45,210 nucleotides of DNA from an uncultured Cryomorphaceae bacterium (GCA_913031435.1 CAJWFD010000015.1:1-45210), one strand, 5' to 3'; positions 8,701-17,305 are shown, counted from the first letter of the stretch. A program made the numbers and translations. The notes: generated by a model from the sequence alone, not told the origin.

Positions 8701-9209
8701 ATCGTTCAGCGGACGGAGGCTCTTCATTTACTTTTGTAACAACAACTGCAGACACGGCGTATATGGATGATATAAAGCCTTATTCTAATTCGAAAGGAAA
8801 GTTCTGTTATTACGTTAAGGCCATAGCTGCCGATGGTATTATTCCATGGAGAGATGAGTTCAATGAAAAGTTTAATGCACGTTCTAATGTGGCTTGTGCT
8901 GTTCATAAAGCTAGATTGTGGATGCCAACTGCTTTCAATCCTGAATCTGACGTATTAGAAAATAGAGTTTGGAAACCGCAGGGCGTATTTGCTCGTCCTG
9001 ATAGTTATACTTTATTTATAATGGACCGCTGGGGCCAGGAGGTATTCCGCACTACGACCATTTCTGAGGGATGGGACGGATCGCGTGAAGTTCACCTCTT
9101 GAATAAGGGTAATAAAGCGTCGATGGGCGTCTATACCTATTATGTTAAGTACAGAAGTATAGAAGATGTGCTCGTGGAGGAACGTGGAAATTTCACCTTA
9201 CTCTACTAA
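5769..9209 (+). CDS. Giant secreted FN3-rich protein with type B T9SS sorting domain
   Basis: A 1146-residue cell-surface or secreted protein. The start at 5769 gives a clean signal peptide (MNLKRLYIVIALALFSVQGS); longer frames add a polar stretch that would bury it. Mature sequence begins THLLGGEIIW, typical of gliding-associated cargo of Bacteroidota. The N-terminal 450 residues are cysteine-rich and beta-like. From about residue 460 to 1040 there are roughly five fibronectin-III-like units (for example VSFDWVASADTGF, GGMSWAASKDSDVVYY, CNITWSPYRDFDAG). The last ~95 residues (LWMPTAFNPESD, FIMDRWGQEVF, GWDG, GVYTYYVKY) match the CHU_C/TIGR04131 gliding-type C-terminal domain, which routes cargo through the type IX system. 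The specific role (adhesion, gliding) is not readable. It is followed by a GC-rich terminator. Confidence 0.9.
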   Translation: MNLKRLYIVIALALFSVQGSATHLLGGEIIWKCKPNGKYQFSLVLYRDCGGIALGTGTQTIANSAGVAISAAYVSTTDVVPACYTGTTTCAGAVGGTGKMQKYLYRSGDITITGVPPVGGWNFTWNSCCRPGSISNTNTGGYLLRAVMYPYTPPGATGPLSAGTSANPTCFDSSPNFLEDPQVISCTNVDVVYNNLGYDPDLDSLYYVWAAPLAGTSWPGTAVTWNTGYTTSSPLPSGTGSTGATIDATTGEVNFKSALAGSWATCVKIEEWRCGQKIGEIFRDIPIVTLGCPAGTGLCASAFVDEAPSLDITPDPNLTNPTILVPVTNTAGDTLYLYTEVYPGDTVRFDISSSDPYPNPNCSSQNINFSASGGNLSSAANYGNANACLFNPPCATITSGNVGGVFTYPGINQVEFNWYVDCSHLFYQEYQCGTLKSEYSYYIRMQDDQCPLNRIAYQKIVVRVKNYMPRLPDVSDACVSLDASGVSFDWVASADTGFNFDYYIINHIDTLGATTIVDTIFDWSTQTYTHAGADPNAVNGYTIQVGGGCGLLTVPTDTLQNIRMGLQAFPPPPNSSIAVLNWNPWLKGDTVTTYDVWVEAPQNSGQWTQLGSTVDFSWTDTVAFCGSWLNYQVRYNISCESSKDSGYFSDKTAPSAVVFDSVTVAGGNLGGMSWAASKDSDVVYYVIYREDNSGFLVPIDSISAANYATSMPYIYGVSNAANQKETYVVTAVDSCGNQSSVGNTIPSSTIYMQLGVDPCDGYARLRWNTYSEWSKSQVAEYNLYADITDPIGGTITGVLLKGGNLDTTFNHYGIINGYSYCYYVQAVDTTGTRTSTSNKECNSSAVVQGSKVLYLGRATVNSQNGVDMYAYIDRDADVIDYQVQRADDEIGPYLTIGNVAKPTLGPWEVKFVDYTADPMGRRYYYRIASRDSCGALDTISNLGTNILLNVEAIGNLTCNITWSPYRDFDAGVDEYEIYRSADGGSSFTFVTTTADTAYMDDIKPYSNSKGKFCYYVKAIAADGIIPWRDEFNEKFNARSNVACAVHKARLWMPTAFNPESDVLENRVWKPQGVFARPDSYTLFIMDRWGQEVFRTTTISEGWDGSREVHLLNKGNKASMGVYTYYVKYRSIEDVLVEERGNFTLLY

Positions 9210-9232
9210 TTATTAATATTTTAAGAATCTAT

Positions 9233-9260
9233 CATGGGCGGCCCTGGGCCGCCCATGTTG
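9233..9260 (+). terminator. Probable rho-independent terminator (25-nt perfect inverted repeat)
   Basis: Positions 9233-9257 form a perfect inverted repeat: arms CATGGGCGGCCC and GGGCCGCCCATG around a single T, followed by TTGTTT. It lies 23 nt after the stop of the giant surface protein and would terminate its transcript. The T-tract is short. The guaB promoter begins immediately after it. Confidence 0.75.
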
Positions 9261-9284
9261 TTTCGTATAAATTGCTTAATTTTG
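9258..9284 (+). promoter_or_regulatory. Predicted Bacteroidota promoter of guaB
   Basis: TAATTTTG at 9277-9284 is an exact match to TAnnTTTG. A TTG at 9258-9260 lies 16 nt upstream, slightly short of the usual 17-23 spacing of the -33 element. The expected start of transcription is near 9290, leaving a leader of under 20 nt before the ATG at 9309. Confidence 0.55.
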
Positions 9285-9308
9285 GGCGCAATTCAAATCA
9301 GAATTGCT

Positions 9309-10778
9309 ATGTCACAAAACACCAATAAAGTTATCGGTTTAGGTCTCACTTACGATGACGTCTTACTCGTTCCGAATTATTCGGAAGTTTTACCGCGCGA
9401 TGTGGTTTTAAGCTCCCGGTTTTCTAGAAACATTGTACTAAACACGCCGATTATATCGGCAGCTATGGATACCGTCACCGAGAGTGCTATGGCAATTGCT
9501 ATAGCCCAAGAGGGTGGTATTGGGGTTATTCATAAGAACATGACCATAGAGCAGCAAGCCATTGAAGTTCGCAAGGTTAAACGTGCTGAAAGTGGAATGA
9601 TTCTAGATCCTGTTACCTTATATAAGGAAGCCACTGTGTCAGATGCGAAAGCTATGATGGCAGAATATAAGATCGGAGGCATACCGATTATTGATGAACA
9701 CAAGAAATTGATTGGGATTCTCACAAACCGTGATTTACGTTTTGAAAAGGACAATGCGCGTCTCATTGAGGAGGTTATGACTAAGGATAAATTGGTGACA
9801 GCGGCCCGAAGTACGACCATGGAGCAGGCTGAATCTATCCTTCAAGAGCATAAGATTGAGAAACTCCCCGTGGTGACGGAAGACTATATATTAGTAGGTC
9901 TCATTACTTATCGTGATATAACAAAAAACAAAGTTAAGCCGAACGCTAATAAGGACCGGTTCGGACGCTTGAAAGTAGCTGCTGCTGTGGGAGTCACTCA
10001 GGATGTGGTAGCGCGTGTAACAGCTTTAAATGAGTCAGGTGTTGATGCAGTCATTATCGATACTGCCCATGGACATACTAAAGGTGTTGTCGCAGCCCTT
10101 AAAAACGTAAAATCCAGCTTTCCTGACTTGGATGTAGTTGTGGGTAATATAGCTACTGCAGAAGCTGCCCTGTATCTTTTAGAAGCAGGCGCTGATGCTG
10201 TTAAGGTAGGTATTGGACCAGGATCAATCTGTACCACTAGAATCATAGCAGGTGTCGGTTATCCTCAATTAAGTGCGATAATGGAAGTCTCTCAAGCCAT
10301 CAACAACAGGATTCCTGTAATTGCTGACGGAGGTATAAGATATACAGGTGATATTGTTAAAGCCATCGCTGCCGGTGCTGATTGTGTGATGCTCGGTTCA
10401 ATGTTCGCGGGAACTAAGGAAAGCCCGGGAGATACTGTGATTTACGAGGGCAGAAAATACAAAACATACAGAGGTATGGGATCGGTTGAGGCCATGTCAG
10501 ATGGATCAAAAGATCGTTATTTTCAGGATGTTGAAGATGATGTGAGCAAATTGGTCCCTGAAGGTATTGTGGGTCGTGTGCCCTATAAGGGAGAAGTTGG
10601 TGAGGTGATGTACCAATTTATCGGCGGCTTGAGAGCAGGAATGGGATATTGCGGTGCCAGTAGCATAAAAGCATTGAGAGCATCTGCAAGATTTATTCAA
10701 ATCACCGCTGCAGGAATACAAGAAAGTCATCCGCACAACGTAAGTATAACTAGAGAAGCACCTAACTACAGTAGATAA
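9309..10778 (+). CDS. guaB: Inosine-5'-monophosphate dehydrogenase
   Basis: Converts IMP to XMP with NAD+, the committed step of guanine nucleotide synthesis, in the cytosol. Starting at 9309 ([20 protein letters not shown]) gives 489 residues, the normal length. The upstream extension would be translated from the terminator hairpin and promoter and is rejected. Visible parts are the N-terminal barrel strand, a CBS pair (about residues 95-210: [21 protein letters not shown] and [19 protein letters not shown]), DTAHGHTKG, and the catalytic loop [11 protein letters not shown] with nucleophile C308. The flap residues are [12 protein letters not shown]. Its stop codon overlaps the start of the next gene (TAATG), so it heads a transcript with three periplasmic folding-factor genes, an unexpected coupling of purine synthesis and envelope biogenesis that may be only positional. 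Confidence 0.96.
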   Translation: MSQNTNKVIGLGLTYDDVLLVPNYSEVLPRDVVLSSRFSRNIVLNTPIISAAMDTVTESAMAIAIAQEGGIGVIHKNMTIEQQAIEVRKVKRAESGMILDPVTLYKEATVSDAKAMMAEYKIGGIPIIDEHKKLIGILTNRDLRFEKDNARLIEEVMTKDKLVTAARSTTMEQAESILQEHKIEKLPVVTEDYILVGLITYRDITKNKVKPNANKDRFGRLKVAAAVGVTQDVVARVTALNESGVDAVIIDTAHGHTKGVVAALKNVKSSFPDLDVVVGNIATAEAALYLLEAGADAVKVGIGPGSICTTRIIAGVGYPQLSAIMEVSQAINNRIPVIADGGIRYTGDIVKAIAAGADCVMLGSMFAGTKESPGDTVIYEGRKYKTYRGMGSVEAMSDGSKDRYFQDVEDDVSKLVPEGIVGRVPYKGEVGEVMYQFIGGLRAGMGYCGASSIKALRASARFIQITAAGIQESHPHNVSITREAPNYSR

Positions 10779-12724
10779 TGAAAATAAAGAACATATTAGT
10801 AATCGGATCAATTCTGTTAACCTTCAATTCTCACGCGCAAGAGGTTCTCTTTAGTGTTGGAAATATTGAGGTATCAGCAGAAGAGTTTAAGGCAGTTTAC
10901 GAGAAAAACAAAGGTGTTGGTTCACTAGTCGACCCTAAAACTCCGCAGGAGTATTTAGACCTTTACATCAAGTTTAAATTAAAAATAGCTGAGGCGTATG
11001 ACCAGCAGCGTGACACCGCATCAAAATTCGTTAAAGAATTTGGTGGGTATAGAGCTCAATTGGCAAAACCTTATTTGAGTGATCCAGGATCGGAGAAAAA
11101 CTTGATATCAGAAGGTTACAAGCGATTACAGGAAGAAGTGAAGGCATCTCATATCATGTTTGAACTTGAATCCTCTGCTTTGCCCTCTGATACGGTTAAA
11201 GTTTTCAATGAAATGAAGAACCTGCGCAATGAAATTGTGAGCGGAAATATTTCATTTGAAGACGCAGCTCGTTCTAAAAGTGCAGATACCTGGAGTGCGA
11301 AGCAGGGCGGTAACTTAGGTTACTTCACAGCCTTCAACATGGTCTATCCTTTCGAAAACGGTACGTACAACCAAAATATAGGTGAGATCAGTTTACCTAT
11401 TCGTTCACAGTTTGGGTATCATTTGATCAAAACTACAGACCGCAGAGCGGCCAGTGGTACAGTCAAGGTTAGACAAATATTTTTCTCTGCAAATGAAGAG
11501 GCAAAAATCAATGAAAGCGAACGGGCCGAGCGCAGCGCGCAAGAGATTTTCAATAGGTTACAGACCGGTGAGGATTTTATTTCCTTAGTTAGCTTTAGTG
11601 AGGATAGAAAAACCAAGGAATCTCAAGGTGTTATGCCTGAATTTGGATTGAATAAAATGATGCCTGCATTTGAAGAGGCCGCTTTTGCACTTAAAAGTCC
11701 AGGAGATTATTCTATGCCTATTCGCACAAATATCGGCTGGCATGTTCTTCAATTGATCGAAAGAATTCCTTTACCAGAATTCGCCACCTTGGAAAAAGAA
11801 ATCACCAATAAAGTGAAGCGTGATTCAAGAAGTAAGCTAGGTGCGGTTAAGTTTCTCAAAGACTTAAAGAAGGAATACAACTTCTCAGTAAACGAGCGCA
11901 ATTACGCACGTACAGTGAAATTAGTAAACGCTACTGCGTTCACGGAAGGAGAGTGGCAGGCTGTCATGCCATCGAGAGATAGAGAAGTGGCAACATTTGA
12001 CGGTCAAACGGTCACTCAATCACGTCTTCTTGATTTCTGGGAGCAGAATCAAAAACCAGGCAATGAAAAGGATGTTGAAGAGTACTTAAGATTGTTATTT
12101 AATGTAGTCAGTAATGATGTGGTATTGGGGTACGAGGATGATAAATTAGAGACAAAGTACCCTGCGTTTAGAAACTTAGTCCGGGAATATAAAGAAGGTA
12201 TTTTGCTTTTTGATCTTACTCAAGACGAAGTTTGGGATAAGGCTTCTCAGGATTCGGCAGGCATATTTAATCATTATGAAGAGATCAAATCTCAATTTAT
12301 GTGGAACGATCGTCTAGCTTATACCTACTGGGTATGCGAAGATGTAAAGGTGGCTAAGAAAATCTCCAAATGGGTCTCGAAAGAAAAGCTGGACAAGTTA
12401 AATGATCTTTTAGGTGCTGAAAATCCTTTAAGTATTGCAGTGCAATCTGGTACTTCACAGCAGAAGGATGATGATGTCTTGTCCGTTCTCTGGAATACGT
12501 CTCCTGGTGTATATGGACCAGTATCTCTTACGGGTGGATTTGGCGTTATACAAGTAATTGACTTCATGCCATCAGGTCCAAAGGCTTTGAACGAAGTAAA
12601 GGGTTTGGTGATTGCAAGTTACCAAGACAAACTAGAACAAGCTTGGGTGAAGAATTTAACTGCTAAATTTGAGGTTATTGTGGACGATTCCGTGAAAAAA
12701 GAGCTCTTTAATACCTTAGACTAA
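10778..12724 (+). CDS. Periplasmic peptidyl-prolyl isomerase with two parvulin domains
   Basis: A 648-residue exported folding factor. The signal peptide is [22 protein letters not shown] SurA-like N-terminal helical segment (YLDLYIKFKLKIAEAYDQQ) precedes two parvulin-type domains: the first about residues 118-222 (VKASHIMFELE, KQGGNLGYFTAFNM, FGYHLIKTTDRR), the second about 226-336 (VKVRQIFFSANEEAK, ESQGVMPEFGLNKMMPAFEEAAF, IGWHVLQLIER). The remaining 300 residues have no domain I can name but look like another SurA-N-type helical region. The family helps outer-membrane proteins fold in the periplasm. The start overlaps the guaB stop by 1 nt and the next ATG follows its stop directly, so three folding genes are translationally coupled. 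Confidence 0.88.
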   Translation: MKIKNILVIGSILLTFNSHAQEVLFSVGNIEVSAEEFKAVYEKNKGVGSLVDPKTPQEYLDLYIKFKLKIAEAYDQQRDTASKFVKEFGGYRAQLAKPYLSDPGSEKNLISEGYKRLQEEVKASHIMFELESSALPSDTVKVFNEMKNLRNEIVSGNISFEDAARSKSADTWSAKQGGNLGYFTAFNMVYPFENGTYNQNIGEISLPIRSQFGYHLIKTTDRRAASGTVKVRQIFFSANEEAKINESERAERSAQEIFNRLQTGEDFISLVSFSEDRKTKESQGVMPEFGLNKMMPAFEEAAFALKSPGDYSMPIRTNIGWHVLQLIERIPLPEFATLEKEITNKVKRDSRSKLGAVKFLKDLKKEYNFSVNERNYARTVKLVNATAFTEGEWQAVMPSRDREVATFDGQTVTQSRLLDFWEQNQKPGNEKDVEEYLRLLFNVVSNDVVLGYEDDKLETKYPAFRNLVREYKEGILLFDLTQDEVWDKASQDSAGIFNHYEEIKSQFMWNDRLAYTYWVCEDVKVAKKISKWVSKEKLDKLNDLLGAENPLSIAVQSGTSQQKDDDVLSVLWNTSPGVYGPVSLTGGFGVIQVIDFMPSGPKALNEVKGLVIASYQDKLEQAWVKNLTAKFEVIVDDSVKKELFNTLD

Positions 12725-13564
12725 ATGATCCGTTGGATACTGTTTTCTTGTTTTGCCTTTACTGCATGTGTACCCTCTGTATCATCTGATCAGATCGTCT
12801 TGGCAGAGTTAGGGAATAAACGTCTTCTTCTAGAGGATGTTAAGAATCAGATACCAAAATCAGGAGAATTGAGTTCGTTAGACAGTGCCTTGTTTGTGGA
12901 TCGATTGATTCGAACATGGGCGAAAAATGAGCTGTTAGTTGCAGCAGCTGAGTTCAATCTAGATGAGGAAATGAGGTCTTTTGAAGATCTAGTCAAACGG
13001 TACAGAAATGACTTACTCAAGCATGCTTATATTGATCAATATGTTCGTGAGAACTTAGATACTTCTGTTACTCAAGATGAGTTGCTTCAGTATTACAAGA
13101 CTAATCTGGATAATTTTGAACTCAAAGAAAGTATTATTCAGGCGAAATACACTGCTGTTCCTTTGAATGCTCAAAAAACAGATCAAGCAATTCGATGGTT
13201 TAAAAGAAGAATAATTGAAGATAAGTACTACGATTGGATCGAGGTATTTGCCACTAAACAAAGCGCATATAATGATTCTTCATGGATTCCTTTAGATGAA
13301 TTTCTTAGTGAGATTCCATTAGAAACAAGCAATCCCTACGCGTACTTAAATAGAACAAAGAGATTTACCTGTGAAGATACCGTAATGGTGTATTTTGTGG
13401 AGGTCAATAAACTGCGCATAGCTAACAGTTATAGTCCGTTAGAATATGTGAAGAATCGTATTAGAAAAATGATACTGAATAAGCGTAGAATTACGCTGAT
13501 AGAACGAATAGAAGAAAACATTATATCCAATGCAATTGAAAAAGGCGATTTACTTATCCCTTAG
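12725..13564 (+). CDS. SurA-N-like lipoprotein without a parvulin domain
   Basis: A 279-residue predicted lipoprotein: MIRWILFSCFAFTAC provides a lipobox ending at Cys15. The mature part is charged and helical, with a SurA/PpiC N-terminal-like pattern (VLAELGNKRLLLEDVKNQI, LIRTWAKNELLVAAAEF, SVTQDELLQYYKTNLDNF). The 100-residue parvulin core (GG-LG-F and GYH-I motifs) cannot be seen, so isomerase activity is not expected. It probably works as a holdase or partner of the two isomerases that flank it (inference). Its ATG directly follows the upstream stop, and its end overlaps the next gene by 35 nt, an unusually long overlap. The C-terminus is rich in Arg/Lys/Ile and may form a long helix. Confidence 0.65.
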   Translation: MIRWILFSCFAFTACVPSVSSDQIVLAELGNKRLLLEDVKNQIPKSGELSSLDSALFVDRLIRTWAKNELLVAAAEFNLDEEMRSFEDLVKRYRNDLLKHAYIDQYVRENLDTSVTQDELLQYYKTNLDNFELKESIIQAKYTAVPLNAQKTDQAIRWFKRRIIEDKYYDWIEVFATKQSAYNDSSWIPLDEFLSEIPLETSNPYAYLNRTKRFTCEDTVMVYFVEVNKLRIANSYSPLEYVKNRIRKMILNKRRITLIERIEENIISNAIEKGDLLIP

Positions 13565-14885
13565 TTTATTATGCTTTAGCGTATTAACTCAAGGCCAACC
13601 AAAAACTGTCGATGGTGTAGTCGCTGTTGTTGGTGGAGACATTATACTTAAAAGCGATATTGACGAGCAATACGATGTCTTTAACCGTCAAAATTTCGGA
13701 GAGAATATCTCTTATTGTGGTGTTTTTGAAGAATTGCTTTTTCAAAAGCTTTTGATACATCATGCAGAAATTGATTCTGTGACGGTAGGAGAGGACGAGG
13801 TTGAGTCTAACATGGACCGTAGAATTGAGCAATTGATCCAACAAATGGGGGATCAAAAAAAACTGGAAGAGTTTTACGGAAAGTCTGTTGTGGAAATCAA
13901 GGAAGAAATGAGGATTTTGATTCGCGAACAACTTACTGCTCAACGTATGCAGATGACGGTTGTTGAGGGAATTGAAGTTACTCCATCGGAAGTGCGCGAA
14001 TTCTATGAAAGACTTCCGGAAGACAGTATTCCTCTGATTAATGCAGAGGTTGAGCTGAGACAAATTGTGAAATATCCAGAAATTTCAAAAGAGGCCCAGC
14101 AGGAGGTGATAGACAAATTAATAGGTCTAAAAGACAGAATAGAAAATGGGACTTCCTTTTCGTCTATGGCGATTTTATACAGTGAAGATCCTGGATCAAA
14201 TAAAAAAGGTGGAGAGTACAAGGCCATCCAGCGCGGTGTATTTGTAAAGGAATTTGAAGCTATTGCTTTCAATCTTAAAAAAGGACAAATCAGCGATCCA
14301 TTTAAAACAGAGTTTGGTTATCATATTGTTCAATTATTAGAAAAGCGAGGTGAAGAGTTAGACTTACGTCATATTCTAATTAAGCCGAAGCTCACTCAAG
14401 ACAATTTACAAGAAGCCAAGGCTTATTTAGATAGTATTTTGGTAGGTATCTCATCTGGTGATATGACTTTTGATGAAGCAGCAATGAAGTATTCTGAGGA
14501 TGAGCAAACAAAGTTTAATGGCGGGCAAATGAGTAATTTTGAGAGCGGAAACAATAAGTTTGAGGTTAGTCAATTAGACAGAGGTTTATTCTCGGTAATT
14601 AATGAAATGTCGGAAGATGAGATTTCAGCACCAAATTTTTACCAATCTCAAGACCAGCGTGAGGCTTTTCGCATTGTTCGTGTTGACGCTAAATATGCCC
14701 CTCATAAAGCTAATTTAGACCTTGATTTCACAAGAATAAAAGGTTTTGCTCTTCAGGAAAAGCAAGGTAGGCTCGTTCAAGAATGGAAAGATGAAAAGTT
14801 ATTAGAAACGTTCGTCAAAGTAAATTCAGGTTATTATCCATGCGACGATCAACTAAAAGGTTGGAACAGTAACAACAATGACTAA
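13530..14885 (+). CDS. SurA-like periplasmic chaperone / peptidyl-prolyl isomerase
   Basis: A 451-residue SurA-type protein. The signal peptide MQLKKAIYLSLSLLCFSVLT ends near TQG. The SurA opening VDGVVAVVGGDIILKSDIDEQ (here residues 27-47) is clear, followed by the N-terminal helices, parvulin domain 1 (about 172-275: AEVELRQIVKYPE, SEDPGSNKKGGEYKAI, FGYHIVQLLEKRG) and domain 2 (about 278-385: LDLRHILIKPK, SEDEQTKFNGGQMSNF). It delivers unfolded outer-membrane proteins in the periplasm (family knowledge). The first 35 nt overlap the preceding gene and the last 8 overlap moxR. I avoid the surA symbol because the other isomerase in this run also resembles SurA. Confidence 0.9.
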   Translation: MQLKKAIYLSLSLLCFSVLTQGQPKTVDGVVAVVGGDIILKSDIDEQYDVFNRQNFGENISYCGVFEELLFQKLLIHHAEIDSVTVGEDEVESNMDRRIEQLIQQMGDQKKLEEFYGKSVVEIKEEMRILIREQLTAQRMQMTVVEGIEVTPSEVREFYERLPEDSIPLINAEVELRQIVKYPEISKEAQQEVIDKLIGLKDRIENGTSFSSMAILYSEDPGSNKKGGEYKAIQRGVFVKEFEAIAFNLKKGQISDPFKTEFGYHIVQLLEKRGEELDLRHILIKPKLTQDNLQEAKAYLDSILVGISSGDMTFDEAAMKYSEDEQTKFNGGQMSNFESGNNKFEVSQLDRGLFSVINEMSEDEISAPNFYQSQDQREAFRIVRVDAKYAPHKANLDLDFTRIKGFALQEKQGRLVQEWKDEKLLETFVKVNSGYYPCDDQLKGWNSNNND

Positions 14886-15840
14886 TACACATGTTATTCA
14901 AGTATTGGAAACTGCGCCTGCTAGACTTGAGGCCTTTAAAAAGGAAGTTTCAAAAGTTATTGTAGGGCAAACTAATGCAGTTGATTTGATCACGATGTCC
15001 ATTTTATGTCAAGGGCATAGTCTCTTGGTGGGCGTCCCTGGCTTAGCAAAAACTCTTCTGATCACTTCGGTTTCGAAGGCGTTAGGTATGGATTTTTCTC
15101 GGATTCAGTTTACACCGGATTTGATGCCTTCAGATATTACCGGAACGGAAGTACTGAATGCGAAAAGAGAGTTTATTTTTCATAAAGGTCCGGTGTTTGC
15201 GAATGTCGTGCTCGCAGATGAGATTAATAGAACACCTCCCAAGACTCAAGCAGCGCTTCTAGAAGCAATGCAAGAACGACGCGTAAGTGTTGCAGGTAAC
15301 ACCTTAGAGTTACCGGAACCATTCTTTGTGTTGGCTACTCAAAACCCTATAGAGCAAGAAGGAACGTATCCTTTGCCAGAGGCCCAATTAGATCGTTTTT
15401 TATTCAATATTCTTGTTGGATATCCAACGAAAACAGAAGAGGAGGCTGTTGTCGCATCAACCACTATGGGCAATGCTAAGGAAATTGACCAAGTACTTTC
15501 TAGGCAGGAAGTTTTGGATATGCAATTTGCTTTAAAGCAAATCCCGGTGACAGACGATGTAATAGCTTATGCCGTGGACCTGGTCAGAAAGACACGCCCA
15601 AATACTGCCGATGGATCTGATGTAGCTCATAATTACTTGAATTGGGGCGCTGGACCGAGAGCTTCTCAAAATCTGATTCTTGCGGCGAAGGCTCTAGCCA
15701 TGATGAATGGTGATGGTTCTCCCAGCATCACTCACGTAAGAAAAATAGCTCAACCGGTTCTGCGTCATAGAATTGTGGCAAATTTCAAGGCAAAGGGTGA
15801 AGGGCTCATAGAAGACGATATCATAGGACAGTTGCTATAA
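14878..15840 (+). CDS. MoxR-family AAA+ ATPase
   Basis: A 320-residue cytosolic AAA+ ATPase. Walker A is GVPGLAKT, the following segment TPDLMPSDITGTEV is diagnostic of MoxR, Walker B with sensor is VLADEINRTPPKTQAAL, and ATQNPIEQEGTYPLPEAQ carries the sensor-1 Asn and arginine-finger region. MoxR proteins act as chaperone-like ATPases maturing metal- or von-Willebrand-domain proteins (family knowledge). The usual partners (DUF58, VWA, BatA/BatB) are not in the next positions; a two-component system follows instead. It overlaps the SurA-like gene by 8 nt, so it belongs to the guaB/folding-factor transcript. Its own target is therefore unclear and may be an envelope protein. Confidence 0.9.
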   Translation: MTNTHVIQVLETAPARLEAFKKEVSKVIVGQTNAVDLITMSILCQGHSLLVGVPGLAKTLLITSVSKALGMDFSRIQFTPDLMPSDITGTEVLNAKREFIFHKGPVFANVVLADEINRTPPKTQAALLEAMQERRVSVAGNTLELPEPFFVLATQNPIEQEGTYPLPEAQLDRFLFNILVGYPTKTEEEAVVASTTMGNAKEIDQVLSRQEVLDMQFALKQIPVTDDVIAYAVDLVRKTRPNTADGSDVAHNYLNWGAGPRASQNLILAAKALAMMNGDGSPSITHVRKIAQPVLRHRIVANFKAKGEGLIEDDIIGQLL

Positions 15841-15864
15841 CATTGTTAATAGCCGTTAAAAGCG

Positions 15865-15895
15865 TTTGTTCAATCAATTGAACCACATACATTCG
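15865..15895 (+). promoter_or_regulatory. Candidate promoter of the histidine kinase gene
   Basis: TTTG at 15865-15868, a 19-nt spacer, then TACATTCG at 15888-15895 (one mismatch to TAnnTTTG). Transcription would begin only 0-6 nt before the ATG at 15900, so the message would be leaderless or nearly so. No other in-frame Met exists before the first membrane helix. Confidence 0.45.
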
Positions 15896-15899
15896 TAGT

Positions 15900-17303
15900 A
15901 TGCTGTCCTCATTCATTAAAAAAATTCGCGAGAACGTTCCAACTGCTATTTTAACAGCGGCAGTTTTAGGTGCACTTCTGTTGCAGTTGAATTTGCTTTC
16001 GGGTCAATTGGAATTACAGCGTCAACAGTTTGAATCTCAAATTGGAACAACCTCCTCTCGATTAAGTGAACGTGTGAGACTTTTTGTACGTAGAAAAAGC
16101 ATGGGTTCCTTCAGCAGCAATGCAAATGTAGATAGTGTATTTACAATTAATACTCCCATGGGACAAACCACAGTTCGCTGGTCAAATGCCCAAATACACC
16201 CCCCCTATGGCATAGGAACCAGGGATACCACAATGCTCGGGGGCATGTTAGATAATTTTCAATCCTCATTACCCTGGAGTACACAGCTAGATGTGACTGA
16301 GCTCGATAGTATTATCGCAAACGAGTTGAAGCAAAATGGGGTTCGTACTGAGCCGGTTTGGGCACTGATCGAGAATGGCTATCTCAGTACCTTGACAAGC
16401 GAGGGTTTCGATCCAGAGAAAGTGACCTTCAATTATGTCTTGGCCGAGAGTTTTTTCGGTCCAACTAGACAGTTATTACTGTATTTCCCCTCGGAAAAAT
16501 TCTACTTGGCAAAAAGAGTATATCTAAGTCTAGTGGCCTCCTTGTTGTTTTCTACGGTTATTTTAACAGCATTCTTTGGTGTTCAAAGACAAGGAAGAAG
16601 ACAAAAGAGATTGGCCAACGTCAAAAGTGATTTTATAAACAACATGTCCCATGAATTCAAGACCCCTCTTGCTACTATAAACTTAGCTGTTGACGCGATA
16701 ATTAAAAACGGCGACAAAATGGATGCGGATCAAATACGCAATTATTTGGCTGTCATTAAAACGGAGAATAAGCGAATGAATGCCCAGATGGAGTCTGTTT
16801 TACAGATGTCTATGATGGATAAAGAAGAGTTGACACTTCAGCGGACTCAAATGTCCATTGAGCATGTAGTAGTAGAAGCCGTAGAGCACTTCAAACTATC
16901 CGTTGCACAGCGAAATGGATGGATTGATCTTGTTGTGTCACCTGGTTCATATACCTATTTCGGTGACCCTACGCAGTTTAAAAGTGCACTTACGAACCTC
17001 ATCGATAACGCGATTAAGTATAGTTCAGATGTACCTATGGTTAGTGTGAAATTGAGTGAAGAAGATCATGATTTCGTTATTGTTGTAAAGGATAGGGGTA
17101 TAGGAATGAACGAGGAAACTACCTCGCAGGTTTTTGATAGATTTTTCAGAGCAACTAAAGGAAATATCCACGATGTTAAAGGGCATGGTTTGGGCTTGTC
17201 TTTCGTTCAAGAAATAGTGGATAAGCATGGCGGACTTATTGATGTACAAAGTAAGATAGGAGTAGGATCAACGTTTATTATTAAGATCGAAAAGAATCAA
17301 TAA
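15900..17303 (+). CDS. Membrane-bound sensor histidine kinase (RprX-like)
   Basis: A 467-residue kinase with a first membrane helix near residues 14-33, a ~170-residue periplasmic part, and a second helix near 207-227 (YLSLVASLLFSTVILTAFFG). HisKA has the H-box FINNMSHEFKTPLATI with phospho-accepting H251. The HATPase domain shows LTNLIDNAIKYS (N-box), DRGIGMNEE (G1), FDRFFRA and GHGLGLSFVQEI (G2). The domain plan and the OmpR-type partner 2 nt downstream resemble the RprX/RprY pair of Bacteroides. The periplasmic sensor has no PAS or HAMP domain that I can see. It follows the folding-factor/MoxR genes, so sensing envelope stress is a reasonable but unproven guess. Confidence 0.9.
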   Translation: MLSSFIKKIRENVPTAILTAAVLGALLLQLNLLSGQLELQRQQFESQIGTTSSRLSERVRLFVRRKSMGSFSSNANVDSVFTINTPMGQTTVRWSNAQIHPPYGIGTRDTTMLGGMLDNFQSSLPWSTQLDVTELDSIIANELKQNGVRTEPVWALIENGYLSTLTSEGFDPEKVTFNYVLAESFFGPTRQLLLYFPSEKFYLAKRVYLSLVASLLFSTVILTAFFGVQRQGRRQKRLANVKSDFINNMSHEFKTPLATINLAVDAIIKNGDKMDADQIRNYLAVIKTENKRMNAQMESVLQMSMMDKEELTLQRTQMSIEHVVVEAVEHFKLSVAQRNGWIDLVVSPGSYTYFGDPTQFKSALTNLIDNAIKYSSDVPMVSVKLSEEDHDFVIVVKDRGIGMNEETTSQVFDRFFRATKGNIHDVKGHGLGLSFVQEIVDKHGGLIDVQSKIGVGSTFIIKIEKNQ

Positions 17304-17305
17304 TC

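Noticed and set aside
13584-14063. 159-residue minus-strand frame inside the SurA-like gene
   Set aside because: Antisense to the clearly conserved SurA N-terminal domain, with no motif or promoter of its own.
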